From positions 1 through 64,000 of the forward strand of contig JAFTXG010000023.1 in NCBI GenBank assembly GCA_017461725.1: DNA of 64,000 bases, written 5' to 3'. Source of the DNA: Lachnospiraceae bacterium (lineage in GTDB: Bacteria > Bacillota > Clostridia > Lachnospirales > Lachnospiraceae). Below, one piece after another: positions 52,198 to 61,418 of this stretch (within the stretch, counting starts at the first letter, position 1; every line of letters starts with the position of its first letter). The notes under the pieces are model-generated. The model did not search any database and was not told where the DNA came from. It saw only the letters and a list, made by a program, of their open reading frames with translations. Both the position numbers and the translations under genes were made by a program.

Positions 52198-53265
52198 TCA
52201 TCCCGGCAATCTGGCCGCCACCACGCGGTCAAGCCCTGCCAGATCCCTGATCACCCGGATATCGATGAATCCATTCTCCGACAGTATGTCACTGACTGCT
52301 CGTCCCTGATCATATCCGATCTCATAATATATGCGGCCACCCAAATTCAGATGGTCAACCGCAGCCTCACTGATCTTCCGATAGAACGTCAGACCATCCG
52401 CCTCACCGTCCAGCGCAATTCTCGGCTCGTGGAGTCTTACCTCATCCTCCAGTGTCTCAATGACCGCCGAGGGAATGTAGGGCGGATTGGACACAATCAC
52501 ATCGAACGAACCGCTGATCTGCTCAAACAGATTGCTCTTGACAATCTCGTAATGCTCACAGCTCAGCCGCTTCGCGTTGCTCTCAGCCACCTTGATGGCC
52601 CCATCGGAAATATCCGCCGCCAGCACATTGACCGGTGTGGCTGACAATCTCTCCAGACTGATTCCGATGCAACCGGAGCCGGCACACATATCCAGAATGC
52701 GCACCACTCTTGCCGATCTTTCCACGGGCTTGAGTGCACGCTCTCCCGACTGCATCCATATTTTATTTTCTGCAGTGGACGCTTCAGTACCACGGCTCAC
52801 ATTGATTTCCGCCAGTTCACTCAGCACCGTCTCCACCAGTACCTCCGTGTCCTGCCTGGGACACAGCACATGTTCATTGACCAGAAAATCCAGCCCCATG
52901 AACTCCTGATGACCGGTAATTTGCTGCAGCGGGATACGACGGCTGCGAAGGCAAATCATTTTTCGGAATCGAAAAAACTGCGTTTCCCGCGACTGATCTG
53001 TTTGGGATTGCCCCTCCTGCAACTGCTTTATCTGTGCGGACGCTTCCTTTTCTGTCTTTAATGACGAGGCCGCTTCGCACTCATTTTCATTCCGGCAAAC
53101 GTCGGAAACGCTGATGCCGCTCTCCCGGTCTCTGCACAGAAAGAACTCCGCCCGGCTGATGCCAAAGGCTTCTGAAAACAGGTACCAGGCATCGATCTCA
53201 TACTCCGCTATCCCGGATTTTTTCAGTTTATCTCCCGCTGCTGTCAGCAACTCCCGCCAGGTCAT
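52198..53265 (-). CDS. prmC: Release factor glutamine methyltransferase PrmC (HemK), with insertions
   Basis: 355 residues, longer than the usual 280-290. The PrmC landmarks are RRIPLQQITGHQEFMGLDF, VLCPRQDTEVLVE, ILDMCAGSGCIGISLE and the catalytic VSNPPYIPS. The extra length is in two inserts, one of about 50 residues after CRDRE (Glu/Gln/Ser-rich) and one of about 25 before ILDMCAGSG. It methylates the GGQ glutamine of RF1/RF2. Two bases separate it from the DUF1385 gene upstream. Confidence 0.93.
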   Translation of the reverse strand: MTWRELLTAAGDKLKKSGIAEYEIDAWYLFSEAFGISRAEFFLCRDRESGISVSDVCRNENECEAASSLKTEKEASAQIKQLQEGQSQTDQSRETQFFRFRKMICLRSRRIPLQQITGHQEFMGLDFLVNEHVLCPRQDTEVLVETVLSELAEINVSRGTEASTAENKIWMQSGERALKPVERSARVVRILDMCAGSGCIGISLERLSATPVNVLAADISDGAIKVAESNAKRLSCEHYEIVKSNLFEQISGSFDVIVSNPPYIPSAVIETLEDEVRLHEPRIALDGEADGLTFYRKISEAAVDHLNLGGRIYYEIGYDQGRAVSDILSENGFIDIRVIRDLAGLDRVVAARLPG

Positions 53266-53267
53266 GC

Positions 53268-54245
53268 CTATTCTTCCTTTGCTTCCTCGATAAATTTCCG
53301 CCAGTCAAACACAGCCTCCACCGCACTGATGGCCACCTCGATCATGGAATCATCCGGCTCTTTCGTCGTCAGCTTCTGCATCATCAGGCCGGGCTTGCTG
53401 ATCAGCTGAATGATCGGCGCATCGCTGCGTCCGGCCAGCTTAAGTACCTCATAAGAAACACCGGCAATCACCGGCAGGAGCACGATGCGGCTCACCACGC
53501 GAAGCCATACAGTCTCCACCCGGACGAACATAAACACCAGCAGGCTCACCAGCATGACCAGCAGCAAAAAGCTGGTGCCACAGCGCTTGTGCAGGCGTGA
53601 GGACTTTCGCACGTTCTCCACATTGAGCTCCAGACCGTGCTCGATGCAGTTGATACATTTATGCTCAGCGCCATGATACATGAACACGCGCTGAATATCC
53701 TCCATTTTGGAGATCAGTTTTACATAGAGAAAGAAGAGAACGAGGCGAATGACCCCCTCCGTCAGGGTAATCAGGAAGGTACCTGCGCCCAGACGCTTTA
53801 GGGGACTGGCAATCAATACCGGCAGGACCATAAACAGGCCGACAGCCATGGCAATGGCCAGCACCACCGTCAGTGCCATGAGCAGGCCGTTGTCTCCGCT
53901 CTTCTTCTCATCTTTTGTGGAAGAACCAACTACAGATTCTGAGTTGTCCTCACCGGACTCTCCTGCGGTTTTCTTAGCCGCCTCAGCCGCTTTCTCCGCC
54001 TCCAGAGCAATGTCCGCAGACCGGGTCAGCGTCCGAATGCCCAGTACCATAGAATCAATAAAATTAAACACTCCACGAATAAAGGGCAGCTCCAGCAGCC
54101 GCTTTCCCTTGACAAACCCTTTATACTCTCCCGGCTCCACCTGAATCTTCCCGTCAGGCAAACGAACTGCCAGCGCGAAAGTATCACCGTTTTTCATCAT
54201 AATCCCTTCCATGACGGCCTGACCGCCGATTCCTGATGACTTCAT
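53268..54245 (-). CDS. DUF1385 membrane protein
   Basis: 325 residues. Conserved GIGGQAVMEGIMMK at the N-terminus, VFMYHGAEHKCINCIEHG in the middle and LLPVIAGVSYEVLK near the end identify DUF1385. It has about four membrane helices; the loop at residues 85-118 is charged and variable. The domain has a Cys/His-rich motif (HKCINCIEH) that may bind metal. Often next to prmC and rpmE in Firmicutes, as here. Function unknown. Confidence 0.93.
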   Translation of the reverse strand: MKSSGIGGQAVMEGIMMKNGDTFALAVRLPDGKIQVEPGEYKGFVKGKRLLELPFIRGVFNFIDSMVLGIRTLTRSADIALEAEKAAEAAKKTAGESGEDNSESVVGSSTKDEKKSGDNGLLMALTVVLAIAMAVGLFMVLPVLIASPLKRLGAGTFLITLTEGVIRLVLFFLYVKLISKMEDIQRVFMYHGAEHKCINCIEHGLELNVENVRKSSRLHKRCGTSFLLLVMLVSLLVFMFVRVETVWLRVVSRIVLLPVIAGVSYEVLKLAGRSDAPIIQLISKPGLMMQKLTTKEPDDSMIEVAISAVEAVFDWRKFIEEAKEE

Positions 54246-54353
54246 GCGTGTCGCTCCCTTCTCTGCGAATTTATCCCAAAGGCAAATCGATCAGTCCCCA
54301 GTTTCTTTGCGGACAACCTGCCTCTATTTTCGGTGAACTGTTTCCCAGTATGT

Positions 54354-54397
54354 CAAAAAAGGTTGAGATTTCTGTAGTTTACCGAAATCTCAACCTT
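54354..54397 (-). terminator. Terminator after rpmE
   Basis: AAGGTTGAGATTTC and GAAATCTCAACCTT form a perfect 14-base stem with an 11-base loop, followed by TTTTTT on the minus strand. Confidence 0.92.
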
Positions 54398-54414
54398 ATC
54401 TTGACTGCTTTCGA

Positions 54415-54621
54415 TTAGTCGTTCTTCAAACCGTACTTACGATTGAACTTATCGATACGTCCGCGAGTAGAAGTAGCCTTCTGCTGTCCAGTATAGAAAG
54501 GATGGCACTTGGAGCAAATTTCCACGTGAATGTCCTTCTTAGTAGAGCCGGTTACGAACTCGTTTCCGCAGTTGCAAACAACCTTTGCCTGATAATACTT
54601 GGGCTGGATTCCTTCCTGCAT
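54415..54621 (-). CDS. rpmE: 50S ribosomal protein L31 (zinc form)
   Basis: 68 residues beginning [14 protein letters not shown], with two Cys pairs (VCNCGNEF and [11 protein letters not shown]) that bind zinc, and the closing [18 protein letters not shown] before the ATG sets the start. It is followed by a strong terminator. Confidence 0.97.
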   Translation of the reverse strand: MQEGIQPKYYQAKVVCNCGNEFVTGSTKKDIHVEICSKCHPFYTGQQKATSTRGRIDKFNRKYGLKND

Positions 54622-54818
54622 TTCATTCACCTCACTTATACAATCTTATTCCTTATTTCTATGGCTGCATGAAGATTCGCGGGTGATTCGCGAATTTCTT
54701 CGCGCACGCCAGTCTTTTCGTTAAACAGCACAGGTAATTATAGCACAAGCTATATTTAATTGCAAGCCAAATTCAACTCATTTTCGCGAATTTTTCTCAG
54801 CTTTTCAACGTTTTTTAC

Positions 54819-56003
54819 TTAATTTTCCTTATTTTTTTCGGCCTTAAACTTATCCAGGCATTTGTTGATGCGATCAACCGGATTTAACAGTCCGCTGACG
54901 GACATGCCGTGATTCAGGTAATCGATGATCAGCGCAATATACTTGCTCATGTCCACACTGGTGTAATAAGGACGTGACAGCAGCTCCGGGGTCTGATAAA
55001 TCAGGTTGGTGGTGAAGATGCGGTCGATCAGGCCGTTCTGATGATACTCATCAAACTTGTTCAGGCCGTTGGTAAACAGACCGAAGGTGGAACACACAAA
55101 TACCTTGCGGGCCTTTCTGCGCTTTAACTCCTTCGCCACATCCAGAACGCTCTCTCCGGAGGAGATCATATCATCGATGATGATCAGATCCTTGCCCTCC
55201 ACATCGGTTCCCAGGAACTCATGGGCAACGATGGGGTTTCGTCCGTTTACGATACGGCTGTAATCTCTGCGCTTATAGAACATACCCACATCAAGACCCA
55301 GCACGTTCGCCAGATAGATTGCACGGCCCATGCCGCCCTCATCGGTACTGATCACCATCATGTGATCGCTATCGATCTGAATATCGGGCTCTGCCTTCAC
55401 CATGGCCTTGATAAACTGATAGTTGGGGTTAAACGTCTCAAAACCGGTCAACGGAATTGCATTCTGCACTCTGGGGTCATGCGCATCAAAGGTCAGAATC
55501 TGATCTACCCCCATCTTTACCAGCTCCTGCAGGCCAAGCGCGCAGTCGAGGGACTCACGTCCGTTGCGCTTGTGCTGACGGCTCTCATACAGGAACGGCA
55601 TGATTACGGTAATCTTTCTCGCCTTTCCGCCAACGGCAGCAATGATACGCTTAAGATTCTGGAAATGATCATCCGGGGACATATGATTTTTTTTGCCGCG
55701 GAGAGAGTAGGTCAGACTGTAATTACAAACATCCACCATAATGTACAGGTCATCGCCACGGACAGTGGTCTCAATGACACCCTTTCCTTCTCCCGATCCA
55801 AAACGGGGGACCTTGGTCTCCACCAGATAGCTCTCCCGATCATAACCTTCGTAGGTCATCGCAATCGGATTATTTTGTCCTCTTTCTTTGCGCCACTCCA
55901 CCAGATACTTGTCCACCTTACTGCCAAGCTCCTGGCAACCATCAAGCGCAATCACACCGAGGGGGCCCACCGGCAACATTCCAAAGTTCTTCTCTTCTCC
56001 CAT
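54819..56003 (-). CDS. prs: Ribose-phosphate pyrophosphokinase (long clostridial form)
   Basis: 394 residues. The PRPP-binding loop is LIIIDDMISSGES, the flexible catalytic loop is near MPFLYESRQHKRNGRESL, and TFDAHDPRVQNAIP is a family hallmark. It makes PRPP from ribose-5-phosphate and ATP. About 75 residues longer than standard Prs, with an N-terminal extension seen in Clostridia. GGAGG precedes the ATG. Its promoter overlaps a 9-base palindrome. Confidence 0.93.
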   Translation of the reverse strand: MGEEKNFGMLPVGPLGVIALDGCQELGSKVDKYLVEWRKERGQNNPIAMTYEGYDRESYLVETKVPRFGSGEGKGVIETTVRGDDLYIMVDVCNYSLTYSLRGKKNHMSPDDHFQNLKRIIAAVGGKARKITVIMPFLYESRQHKRNGRESLDCALGLQELVKMGVDQILTFDAHDPRVQNAIPLTGFETFNPNYQFIKAMVKAEPDIQIDSDHMMVISTDEGGMGRAIYLANVLGLDVGMFYKRRDYSRIVNGRNPIVAHEFLGTDVEGKDLIIIDDMISSGESVLDVAKELKRRKARKVFVCSTFGLFTNGLNKFDEYHQNGLIDRIFTTNLIYQTPELLSRPYYTSVDMSKYIALIIDYLNHGMSVSGLLNPVDRINKCLDKFKAEKNKEN

Positions 56004-56074
56004 AGTTTCCTCCGTTAACGTAATAATCTATCAAAAAATACCATTTTCGACTTTTTTCGTTATTCAACGCATTC

Positions 56075-56104
56075 TTTATACCATTGAAAGTGGTATAAAG
56101 TCAA
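56075..56104 (-). promoter_or_regulatory. prs promoter with internal palindrome
   Basis: TTGACT and TATAAA with an 18-base spacer on the minus strand. TTTATACCA and TGGTATAAA, a perfect 9-base inverted repeat with a 7-base centre, fill the space from inside the -35 edge to the -10. A repressor bound there would block transcription. Confidence 0.65.
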
Positions 56105-56108
56105 GTCC

Positions 56109-57095
56109 TTATCCATAGTTTTTTCTGATTCGGATATCCGGTCCATAAAAACGGATGATCCGGTACTCGCTTAAGATCCGTGAAGCAATGCGGTCCGCAT
56201 AGGTATCCCGCAGTTCATTGACCGATAAATTTGTGGAGATCACCGTCGCCTGCCCCTTTTTCAGACGGCTGTCCAGACACCGGAACAGCTCCGCGTTTGT
56301 CATGGAGTTGTTTAACTCGGTTCCCAGATCGTCTATGATCAACAACTCACAGTCATCGATCAGCTGCGCCCTGATTTCGGTCTCCGGATCGGACCCGTCG
56401 GACATCCTGGCTCCGGTCATCGTATCCATCAGCTGCGATGCGGTCACATAGACCACCGAAACACTCTGCTCGATCAGAGCCTTGGCGATACAATGGGTGA
56501 AAAATGTCTTGCCCACACCGGCCGGTCCGGTGAACAGAAGATTTCCGCCCTTCTCCCCAAAATCCTCGGTATACTGTCGGCAAACACCGGCAACACGGGC
56601 CATATACTCCGGAAGCATCAGTCCGCTCTCCCGATTCACTGCAAAAGCAGGATCGTAATAGCGGTCAGTCATCGTGTCGAAGTTTTCCTTTTCCAGCTGT
56701 TTCTCCAGACCACTCTCCCGGTAAAGCAGTGCGATCTCCTGCTGCTTGAAGCAACGGCACTTTTTACCGTCCACATACCCGGTATCCCTGCAGGAGGGAC
56801 AGATGTACTTAAGCTCCAGATCTGCCTTGGTGAACCCTCCGGTGGTAATCAGCAGATCTCGCTCCTCCCTCAGATCGTCGAGACGCTGTCTGGCAACCCG
56901 GCCGCACTCCACTCCCCGAAGAGCTGCTCTGGCCAAATCTGCGGCAGCCTCGTTGATCGCCGCATCGTAGGCCACCAGTCTGGGAATCGCCTCGTAGATT
57001 CGCTGTCTGCGGGAATCCAGCTCCAGACGGCTTTTTCGCTGTCTGGCCTCATATACCCGCATAATCTGATTATATTGTCCGTTATTCAACGACAT
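56109..57095 (-). CDS. DnaC/DnaI-type ATPase, helicase loader
   Basis: 328 residues. An N-terminal zinc-like cluster (CPSCRDTGYV and KKCRCFKQQ) precedes an AAA+ domain with Walker A GPAGVGKTFF, Walker B LLIIDDLGTE and a C-terminal STNLSVNELRDTYADRIASR. This is the layout of DnaC/DnaI loaders of the replicative helicase. GAGGA 9 bases before MSLNNGQ sets the start, overlapping the DnaD gene's end region. It lies directly after a DnaD-domain gene. Confidence 0.9.
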   Translation of the reverse strand: MSLNNGQYNQIMRVYEARQRKSRLELDSRRQRIYEAIPRLVAYDAAINEAAADLARAALRGVECGRVARQRLDDLREERDLLITTGGFTKADLELKYICPSCRDTGYVDGKKCRCFKQQEIALLYRESGLEKQLEKENFDTMTDRYYDPAFAVNRESGLMLPEYMARVAGVCRQYTEDFGEKGGNLLFTGPAGVGKTFFTHCIAKALIEQSVSVVYVTASQLMDTMTGARMSDGSDPETEIRAQLIDDCELLIIDDLGTELNNSMTNAELFRCLDSRLKKGQATVISTNLSVNELRDTYADRIASRILSEYRIIRFYGPDIRIRKNYG

Positions 57096-57100
57096 CTTAT

Positions 57101-58300
57101 TCAATCCTCATCATTTTTCCGTGCCGCACAGCCGGCGCTCCCCGCCGTCAGCGGATCGTGCTGTGCGATCAGGCTGTCATAGTCCGTATTCCGCTGCTGG
57201 TAATTGTGAAAGCGATTAGGCCGTGCAGTCGGTCTCACGGTCTTTTCTGTCCGGGACGCCTCGGTTTTTTCTGACTTCGCTGCTCTGGCGGCGGTCTCCA
57301 TCGCCTCGATATCCTTCCTCGTCCGCACTCCGCTGTCCTTCCAGGACTTCAGAATGCGATCCGTATACTCAAAGCTGGGTTTCTGGATCTGGCGCATGGT
57401 GCGGTCACAGGCATCCAGAATCACATCCGTGTCAAAGCCGTACTGCATCAGCCACTTTTCCATCATTTTTTTCTCTGAGTTTCCTGGATTTCTGCCGCTG
57501 AGACCAAAAGCCTTCATAATCTTCCACATATCCTGACGATAGATAGTCTGCATCGCCTCCGCCTGCTCCGGCGTGGTGATCCCGCGCTCATGCCATCCCA
57601 GCGCAATCTTTTCCATCGTCCGCACACTGGTAATCCCACCTTCCACGCAGGACTCCACCAGATACTCCAGAAGCTCCGAGGACATCCCCAGCGTGTCATA
57701 CAGATAGGCCAGAATATTGCAATCCTCATGGGAAAGCGGTTTGCGCTTATATGCACTGGCCACACCGATCAGCTGAGAAAAGGCCTCATCGTGGCTCAGC
57801 CGGCTCATGTCATGGCCGGATCCCCGTGTTTCACTCAACGGCTTCACCGGCTCTTTGCGCGCGTCCGCTGCAGCATCCTTACCCACCTGCTCATGACTCA
57901 TCCGGGTGACAGTCTCCTCTGCCGCCTCATCCGCCGCTCTCGTCGCCGCTTCCTCCGCCTTCACTCTGCCGGCTGCGATCTCAGCTGCCGCGGCAACCTT
58001 GGCCTGCAGATCCAGCAGCATGATCCCGGAAAGCTTTTTCTGCGGGTCAAACCGAAGGGAGAGCACTCCCTCCCGCTCCCAGTAAGCCAGTCCCCGCCTC
58101 ACATCCTTCTCGGTACACTCCAGGTAATCTGCCATGGAGGAGACACTCAGTTCCCACTTTGGGGTCTGGATCTGCCGAAGCAGCAGCAAATATATTTTTA
58201 TGTATTCCCCGTTCGCCCGGGGCATATAGCGGTCAATGAAAAGATTCGAGATCTGCGTGGTCTCGATCCTCTCCTCCGCCTCCAGTTTCAGTCCGCTCAT
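57101..58300 (-). CDS. DnaD-domain replication initiation protein
   Basis: 399 residues. An N-terminal winged-helix DnaD-N region (FIDRYMPRANGEYIKIYLLL) is followed by a low-complexity Ala/Glu linker (about 110-170) and a C-terminal DnaD-like domain with IALGWHERGITT and WKDSGVRTRKDIEA. It takes part in primosome assembly with the DnaI-type loader encoded next. The coupled pair is common in Clostridia. AAGGTG precedes the ATG. Confidence 0.9.
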   Translation of the reverse strand: MSGLKLEAEERIETTQISNLFIDRYMPRANGEYIKIYLLLLRQIQTPKWELSVSSMADYLECTEKDVRRGLAYWEREGVLSLRFDPQKKLSGIMLLDLQAKVAAAAEIAAGRVKAEEAATRAADEAAEETVTRMSHEQVGKDAAADARKEPVKPLSETRGSGHDMSRLSHDEAFSQLIGVASAYKRKPLSHEDCNILAYLYDTLGMSSELLEYLVESCVEGGITSVRTMEKIALGWHERGITTPEQAEAMQTIYRQDMWKIMKAFGLSGRNPGNSEKKMMEKWLMQYGFDTDVILDACDRTMRQIQKPSFEYTDRILKSWKDSGVRTRKDIEAMETAARAAKSEKTEASRTEKTVRPTARPNRFHNYQQRNTDYDSLIAQHDPLTAGSAGCAARKNDED

Positions 58301-58393
58301 CTCTGCACCTTCTGCCTTTTCTGACTGCGTTTCATCGTGTCATCATCATAACACACCTGTCTGCAGGAGACCGGACCGGATCATGGCAAACGG

Positions 58394-59944
58394 TCACTCT
58401 GCGCTGTCCGCATGCTGTGTACTCTGGCCGCTTTTCCGGGAATTCTTTCTTCTCCGTCTGCGTCTTCCATTACTGCTGTGGGCGTTTTTCTGCTCCTCCT
58501 GCTTTTCTGTGGAAACAGTCATCTCGCTCACTGCCCGTTCTTCCTGCTTTACCGCACTGTTCTGTTTTATCGCTTTGTCGGGATTTTGTCGCCTATCCTG
58601 TTCTTTTTCTGCCTTTGTCTCCGGCTTTGTTCCCGGTTTTATCTCCTGCTTTGTTTCCCATTTGGTTTCCGGTATGGTGTTCGATTTGACTTCCGTCTTC
58701 TTCGCCGGTTTTTCTACCTTCCTGTTAATGTCCGAATTCATGGTTTTAGCCGACGATTTCGCGTCCTTCACTAACTTCTTTTCCCGATTTTCACGGCGTT
58801 TTCTGGACACAGCTGCCCGCTCTTTCCCCTCTCTCTTTCGCACATCGTCACGGAGCAGGCGGTAAACCGCCGCCGCCAGCGGAACACCGATCAGCATACC
58901 TGCAACTCCCATCAGGCCTCCGCCGACAGTCACTGCCGCCAAGACCCAAATACCGGGAAGGCCGATGGACGTACCCACCACCTTGGGATAAATCAGATTA
59001 CCCTCCAGCTGCTGCAGGATCGTGAGGAACAATACAAAGAAGATCGCCTGAATCGGAGAGACAGTCAAAATCATAACTGCACCCACCACCGCACCGATAT
59101 AAGCTCCCGCCACCGGGATCAGCGCAGTAAACCCTATCAGTGTACCGATCATCGTCGCGTAGGGGAAGCGGAATATCCACATGCCCAGAATACACAGGCT
59201 GCCCAGGATCACCGCCTCCAGACACTGTCCCACCACATAGCGGTGAAAACAATCATTGAGCACCGTCAGCACGTGACTGATGCGCTCTCTCATGCCGGCA
59301 GGCAGATAGTGCTTCATCAGCCGGCCGCCCTGATCAAGTAAATGATCCTTACCAAGCAGCAGATACAACGCAAAGATTAATCCCAGCACTGCAGTCACCA
59401 CTCCGGAGAACACTGAGCTGATGGCACCCACCGCAGTTCCCACCGCTCCGCCGATGCCGGTGCCTAAGAAGGACACGATCTCGGCCAGCCATTTCTGCCA
59501 GTCCACCGTCTCCAGCTTTTCCAGATACTCAAGCGGAATGATCTGGGCCAGCGATTCGCTGTCTGCCACCAAATCCGCAATCCATCTGATCACATCGGGA
59601 AGGATGGTCGTAATCAGCAGTGTGATACACTCTGTCAGCTCGGGAATGATCAGCCCCACCACTCCGGCCATCACACCAAGAACAGTGAACACCGCAGCCG
59701 CCATGCACAGCGGGCGGCGAATACTGCCGACAAACCGCCCCCTGGAACGCGGGAAAAAGTGGCGCTCATAAAAGCTCATCGGAATATTTAAAATATAGGC
59801 GATGATACAGCCGATCAGCAGCGGAGTGGCCGCACTCAGAAACAGCTTGATCCCGGTGGCTGCACCCTGCCAGTAATAAATCGCCAAAAACAGAATAAAT
59901 GCACTGACTCCCACCCGAAGGCAGGCCTTCCATTCAACCTTCAT
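58394..59944 (-). CDS. AI-2E family membrane transporter with long charged tail
   Basis: 516 residues. The first ~350 hold about eight membrane segments and the family's GTLIGFTALIPVAGAYIGAV and NLIYPKVVGTSIGLPG motifs. The last ~155 residues are hydrophilic and low in complexity, rich in Lys, Glu, Thr and Arg (TKPETKAEKEQDRRQNPDKA). Family members export Na+ or signals; the substrate here is unknown. AGGAGG precedes the ATG. The long tail is unusual. Confidence 0.9.
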   Translation of the reverse strand: MKVEWKACLRVGVSAFILFLAIYYWQGAATGIKLFLSAATPLLIGCIIAYILNIPMSFYERHFFPRSRGRFVGSIRRPLCMAAAVFTVLGVMAGVVGLIIPELTECITLLITTILPDVIRWIADLVADSESLAQIIPLEYLEKLETVDWQKWLAEIVSFLGTGIGGAVGTAVGAISSVFSGVVTAVLGLIFALYLLLGKDHLLDQGGRLMKHYLPAGMRERISHVLTVLNDCFHRYVVGQCLEAVILGSLCILGMWIFRFPYATMIGTLIGFTALIPVAGAYIGAVVGAVMILTVSPIQAIFFVLFLTILQQLEGNLIYPKVVGTSIGLPGIWVLAAVTVGGGLMGVAGMLIGVPLAAAVYRLLRDDVRKREGKERAAVSRKRRENREKKLVKDAKSSAKTMNSDINRKVEKPAKKTEVKSNTIPETKWETKQEIKPGTKPETKAEKEQDRRQNPDKAIKQNSAVKQEERAVSEMTVSTEKQEEQKNAHSSNGRRRRRRKNSRKSGQSTQHADSAE

Positions 59945-59979
59945 TCATTTCCTCCTATCCACATTTTCCGCTTCAATTT

Positions 59980-60122
59980 GGTGGATAACTATGTGGACTA
60001 ATCTGTGGATAACACTGTGGATAATGTGGATAACTATCTCTTAAGCAGATTTTCTCCAACTTTTACAACGTCTCCGGCACCCATGGTTATCAACAGTTCA
60101 CCGTGGATAACATTGTGGATAA
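59980..60122 (-). promoter_or_regulatory. Cluster of DnaA boxes at the murC 3' end
   Basis: TTATCCACA (or its complement TGTGGATAA) occurs perfectly at 60004, 60016, 60025 and 60114. Near matches (one or two mismatches) lie at 59980, 59992 and 60102. The last two lie inside the murC coding sequence. The spacing of 9-12 bases between the three central boxes is compact. DnaA binding here is inferred. Confidence 0.7.
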
Positions 60123-61413
60123 TATAATCCTCGATCTCCTCAAAGGTCTCCAGATAAACAGCCTTTTTCCCCATGGCCTCCAGCCCCTCTGCGATATCTG
60201 CGGAGCTGACTCCGTAAATGTCCGCCTCCCTGGCCGCGTAAATCTTTGCCAGGATCACTTCGTCCGCATGGGACAGCGCCTCAATAAACTCGGGAAGCAG
60301 AGCCTTTGTCCGGGTATAGGTATGAGGCTGGAACACACACCACACCTTTCGATAATTCATCCCTGCCGCCGCTTTTAAGGTAGCTCTGATCTCATCGGGA
60401 TGATGGGCATAATCGTCCACGATGGTAATCCCGTTCATATTGCCTTTGTGTTCAAAACGGCGCTCCGCGCCGGTAAATTCTTCCAAGCCCTTTACCACGA
60501 ACTCTGTCGGAATGCCGCATCGGTCTGCCACTGCCGCAGCTGCCAGCGCATTCATCACATTGTGTACACCGGGCACACGGATCGTCAAGGTACACCACTG
60601 CTGCCCGCCGCGGTAGATAGTAAAACGGTTTTCTCCCTCCGCGCCGCAAAGCTGTGCACGGTAATCAAGCTCCTCTCCCTGAATACCAAAGGTAACGACC
60701 TGACAGTCAAGACCGTCAGTCAGTTCCGACAGTCTCTCGATCTCTCCGTTGATGACCAGCGTTCCTGTCTCCGGAACCAGCGCGGCAAACCGCTGAAAGG
60801 AATGACGGATATCCTCAAGATCCTTGAAGAAATCAAGATGATCCTCGCTGATATTTAAAATGGCTGCCACCGTCGGAAAAAAAGCCAAAAAGCTGTTGGT
60901 ATACTCGCAGGCCTCAGTGATAAAGGTATCCTGTCCTCCCAGACGGATATTGCCGCCGATAGAGGGAAGGATCGCGCCCACGCTGACCGTGGGGTCCGTC
61001 TGCGCCTTCATGAAAATCTCCGTCACCATGGATGTGGTGGTCGTCTTACCGTGAGTACCGGAAATGGCGATGGCCTCCCCGTAATTTTTCATAATCTGAC
61101 CCAGAAGCTCTGCTCTGGTCATCATGGGCAGTCCCAGCTCCTTCGCCCTGGCAAACTCCGGATTATCCGGATGGACTGCTGCCGTGTAGACCACAATGCC
61201 GCTCTCAGGTGTGATATTTTCCGCCTTTTGCTCCCCGATGTGGATCAGCGCGCCGTCCGCCGCCAGACGCTCGGTCAGTGCAGAGGCTTTCCAGTCAGAA
61301 CCTGCCACCGTAAATCCGCCCTGAAGCAGAATCTCTGCCAGACCGCTCATGCTGATCCCGCCGATACCGATGAAATACACCGCTGACGGATGTTTAAAAT
61401 CGATTTGTGTCAT
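60034..61413 (-). CDS. murC: UDP-N-acetylmuramate--L-alanine ligase
   Basis: 459 residues. IGGISMSGLAEIL near the N-terminus, ATP loop ISGTHGKTTTT, NISEDHLDFF and DDYAHHPDEI are Mur-ligase landmarks specific to MurC. It adds L-alanine to UDP-MurNAc in peptidoglycan synthesis. Its last codons contain DnaA-box sequences. GGGAG precedes the ATG. Co-directional with shikimate kinase upstream (5-base gap). Confidence 0.97.
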   Translation of the reverse strand: MTQIDFKHPSAVYFIGIGGISMSGLAEILLQGGFTVAGSDWKASALTERLAADGALIHIGEQKAENITPESGIVVYTAAVHPDNPEFARAKELGLPMMTRAELLGQIMKNYGEAIAISGTHGKTTTTSMVTEIFMKAQTDPTVSVGAILPSIGGNIRLGGQDTFITEACEYTNSFLAFFPTVAAILNISEDHLDFFKDLEDIRHSFQRFAALVPETGTLVINGEIERLSELTDGLDCQVVTFGIQGEELDYRAQLCGAEGENRFTIYRGGQQWCTLTIRVPGVHNVMNALAAAAVADRCGIPTEFVVKGLEEFTGAERRFEHKGNMNGITIVDDYAHHPDEIRATLKAAAGMNYRKVWCVFQPHTYTRTKALLPEFIEALSHADEVILAKIYAAREADIYGVSSADIAEGLEAMGKKAVYLETFEEIEDYIIHNVIHGELLITMGAGDVVKVGENLLKR

Positions 61414-61418
61414 TATCT

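Noticed and set aside
54655..54795. Repeated TTCGCGAA words between prs and rpmE
   Set aside because: Short palindromes in an AT/GC mixed spacer; not enough copies or order to call an operator.
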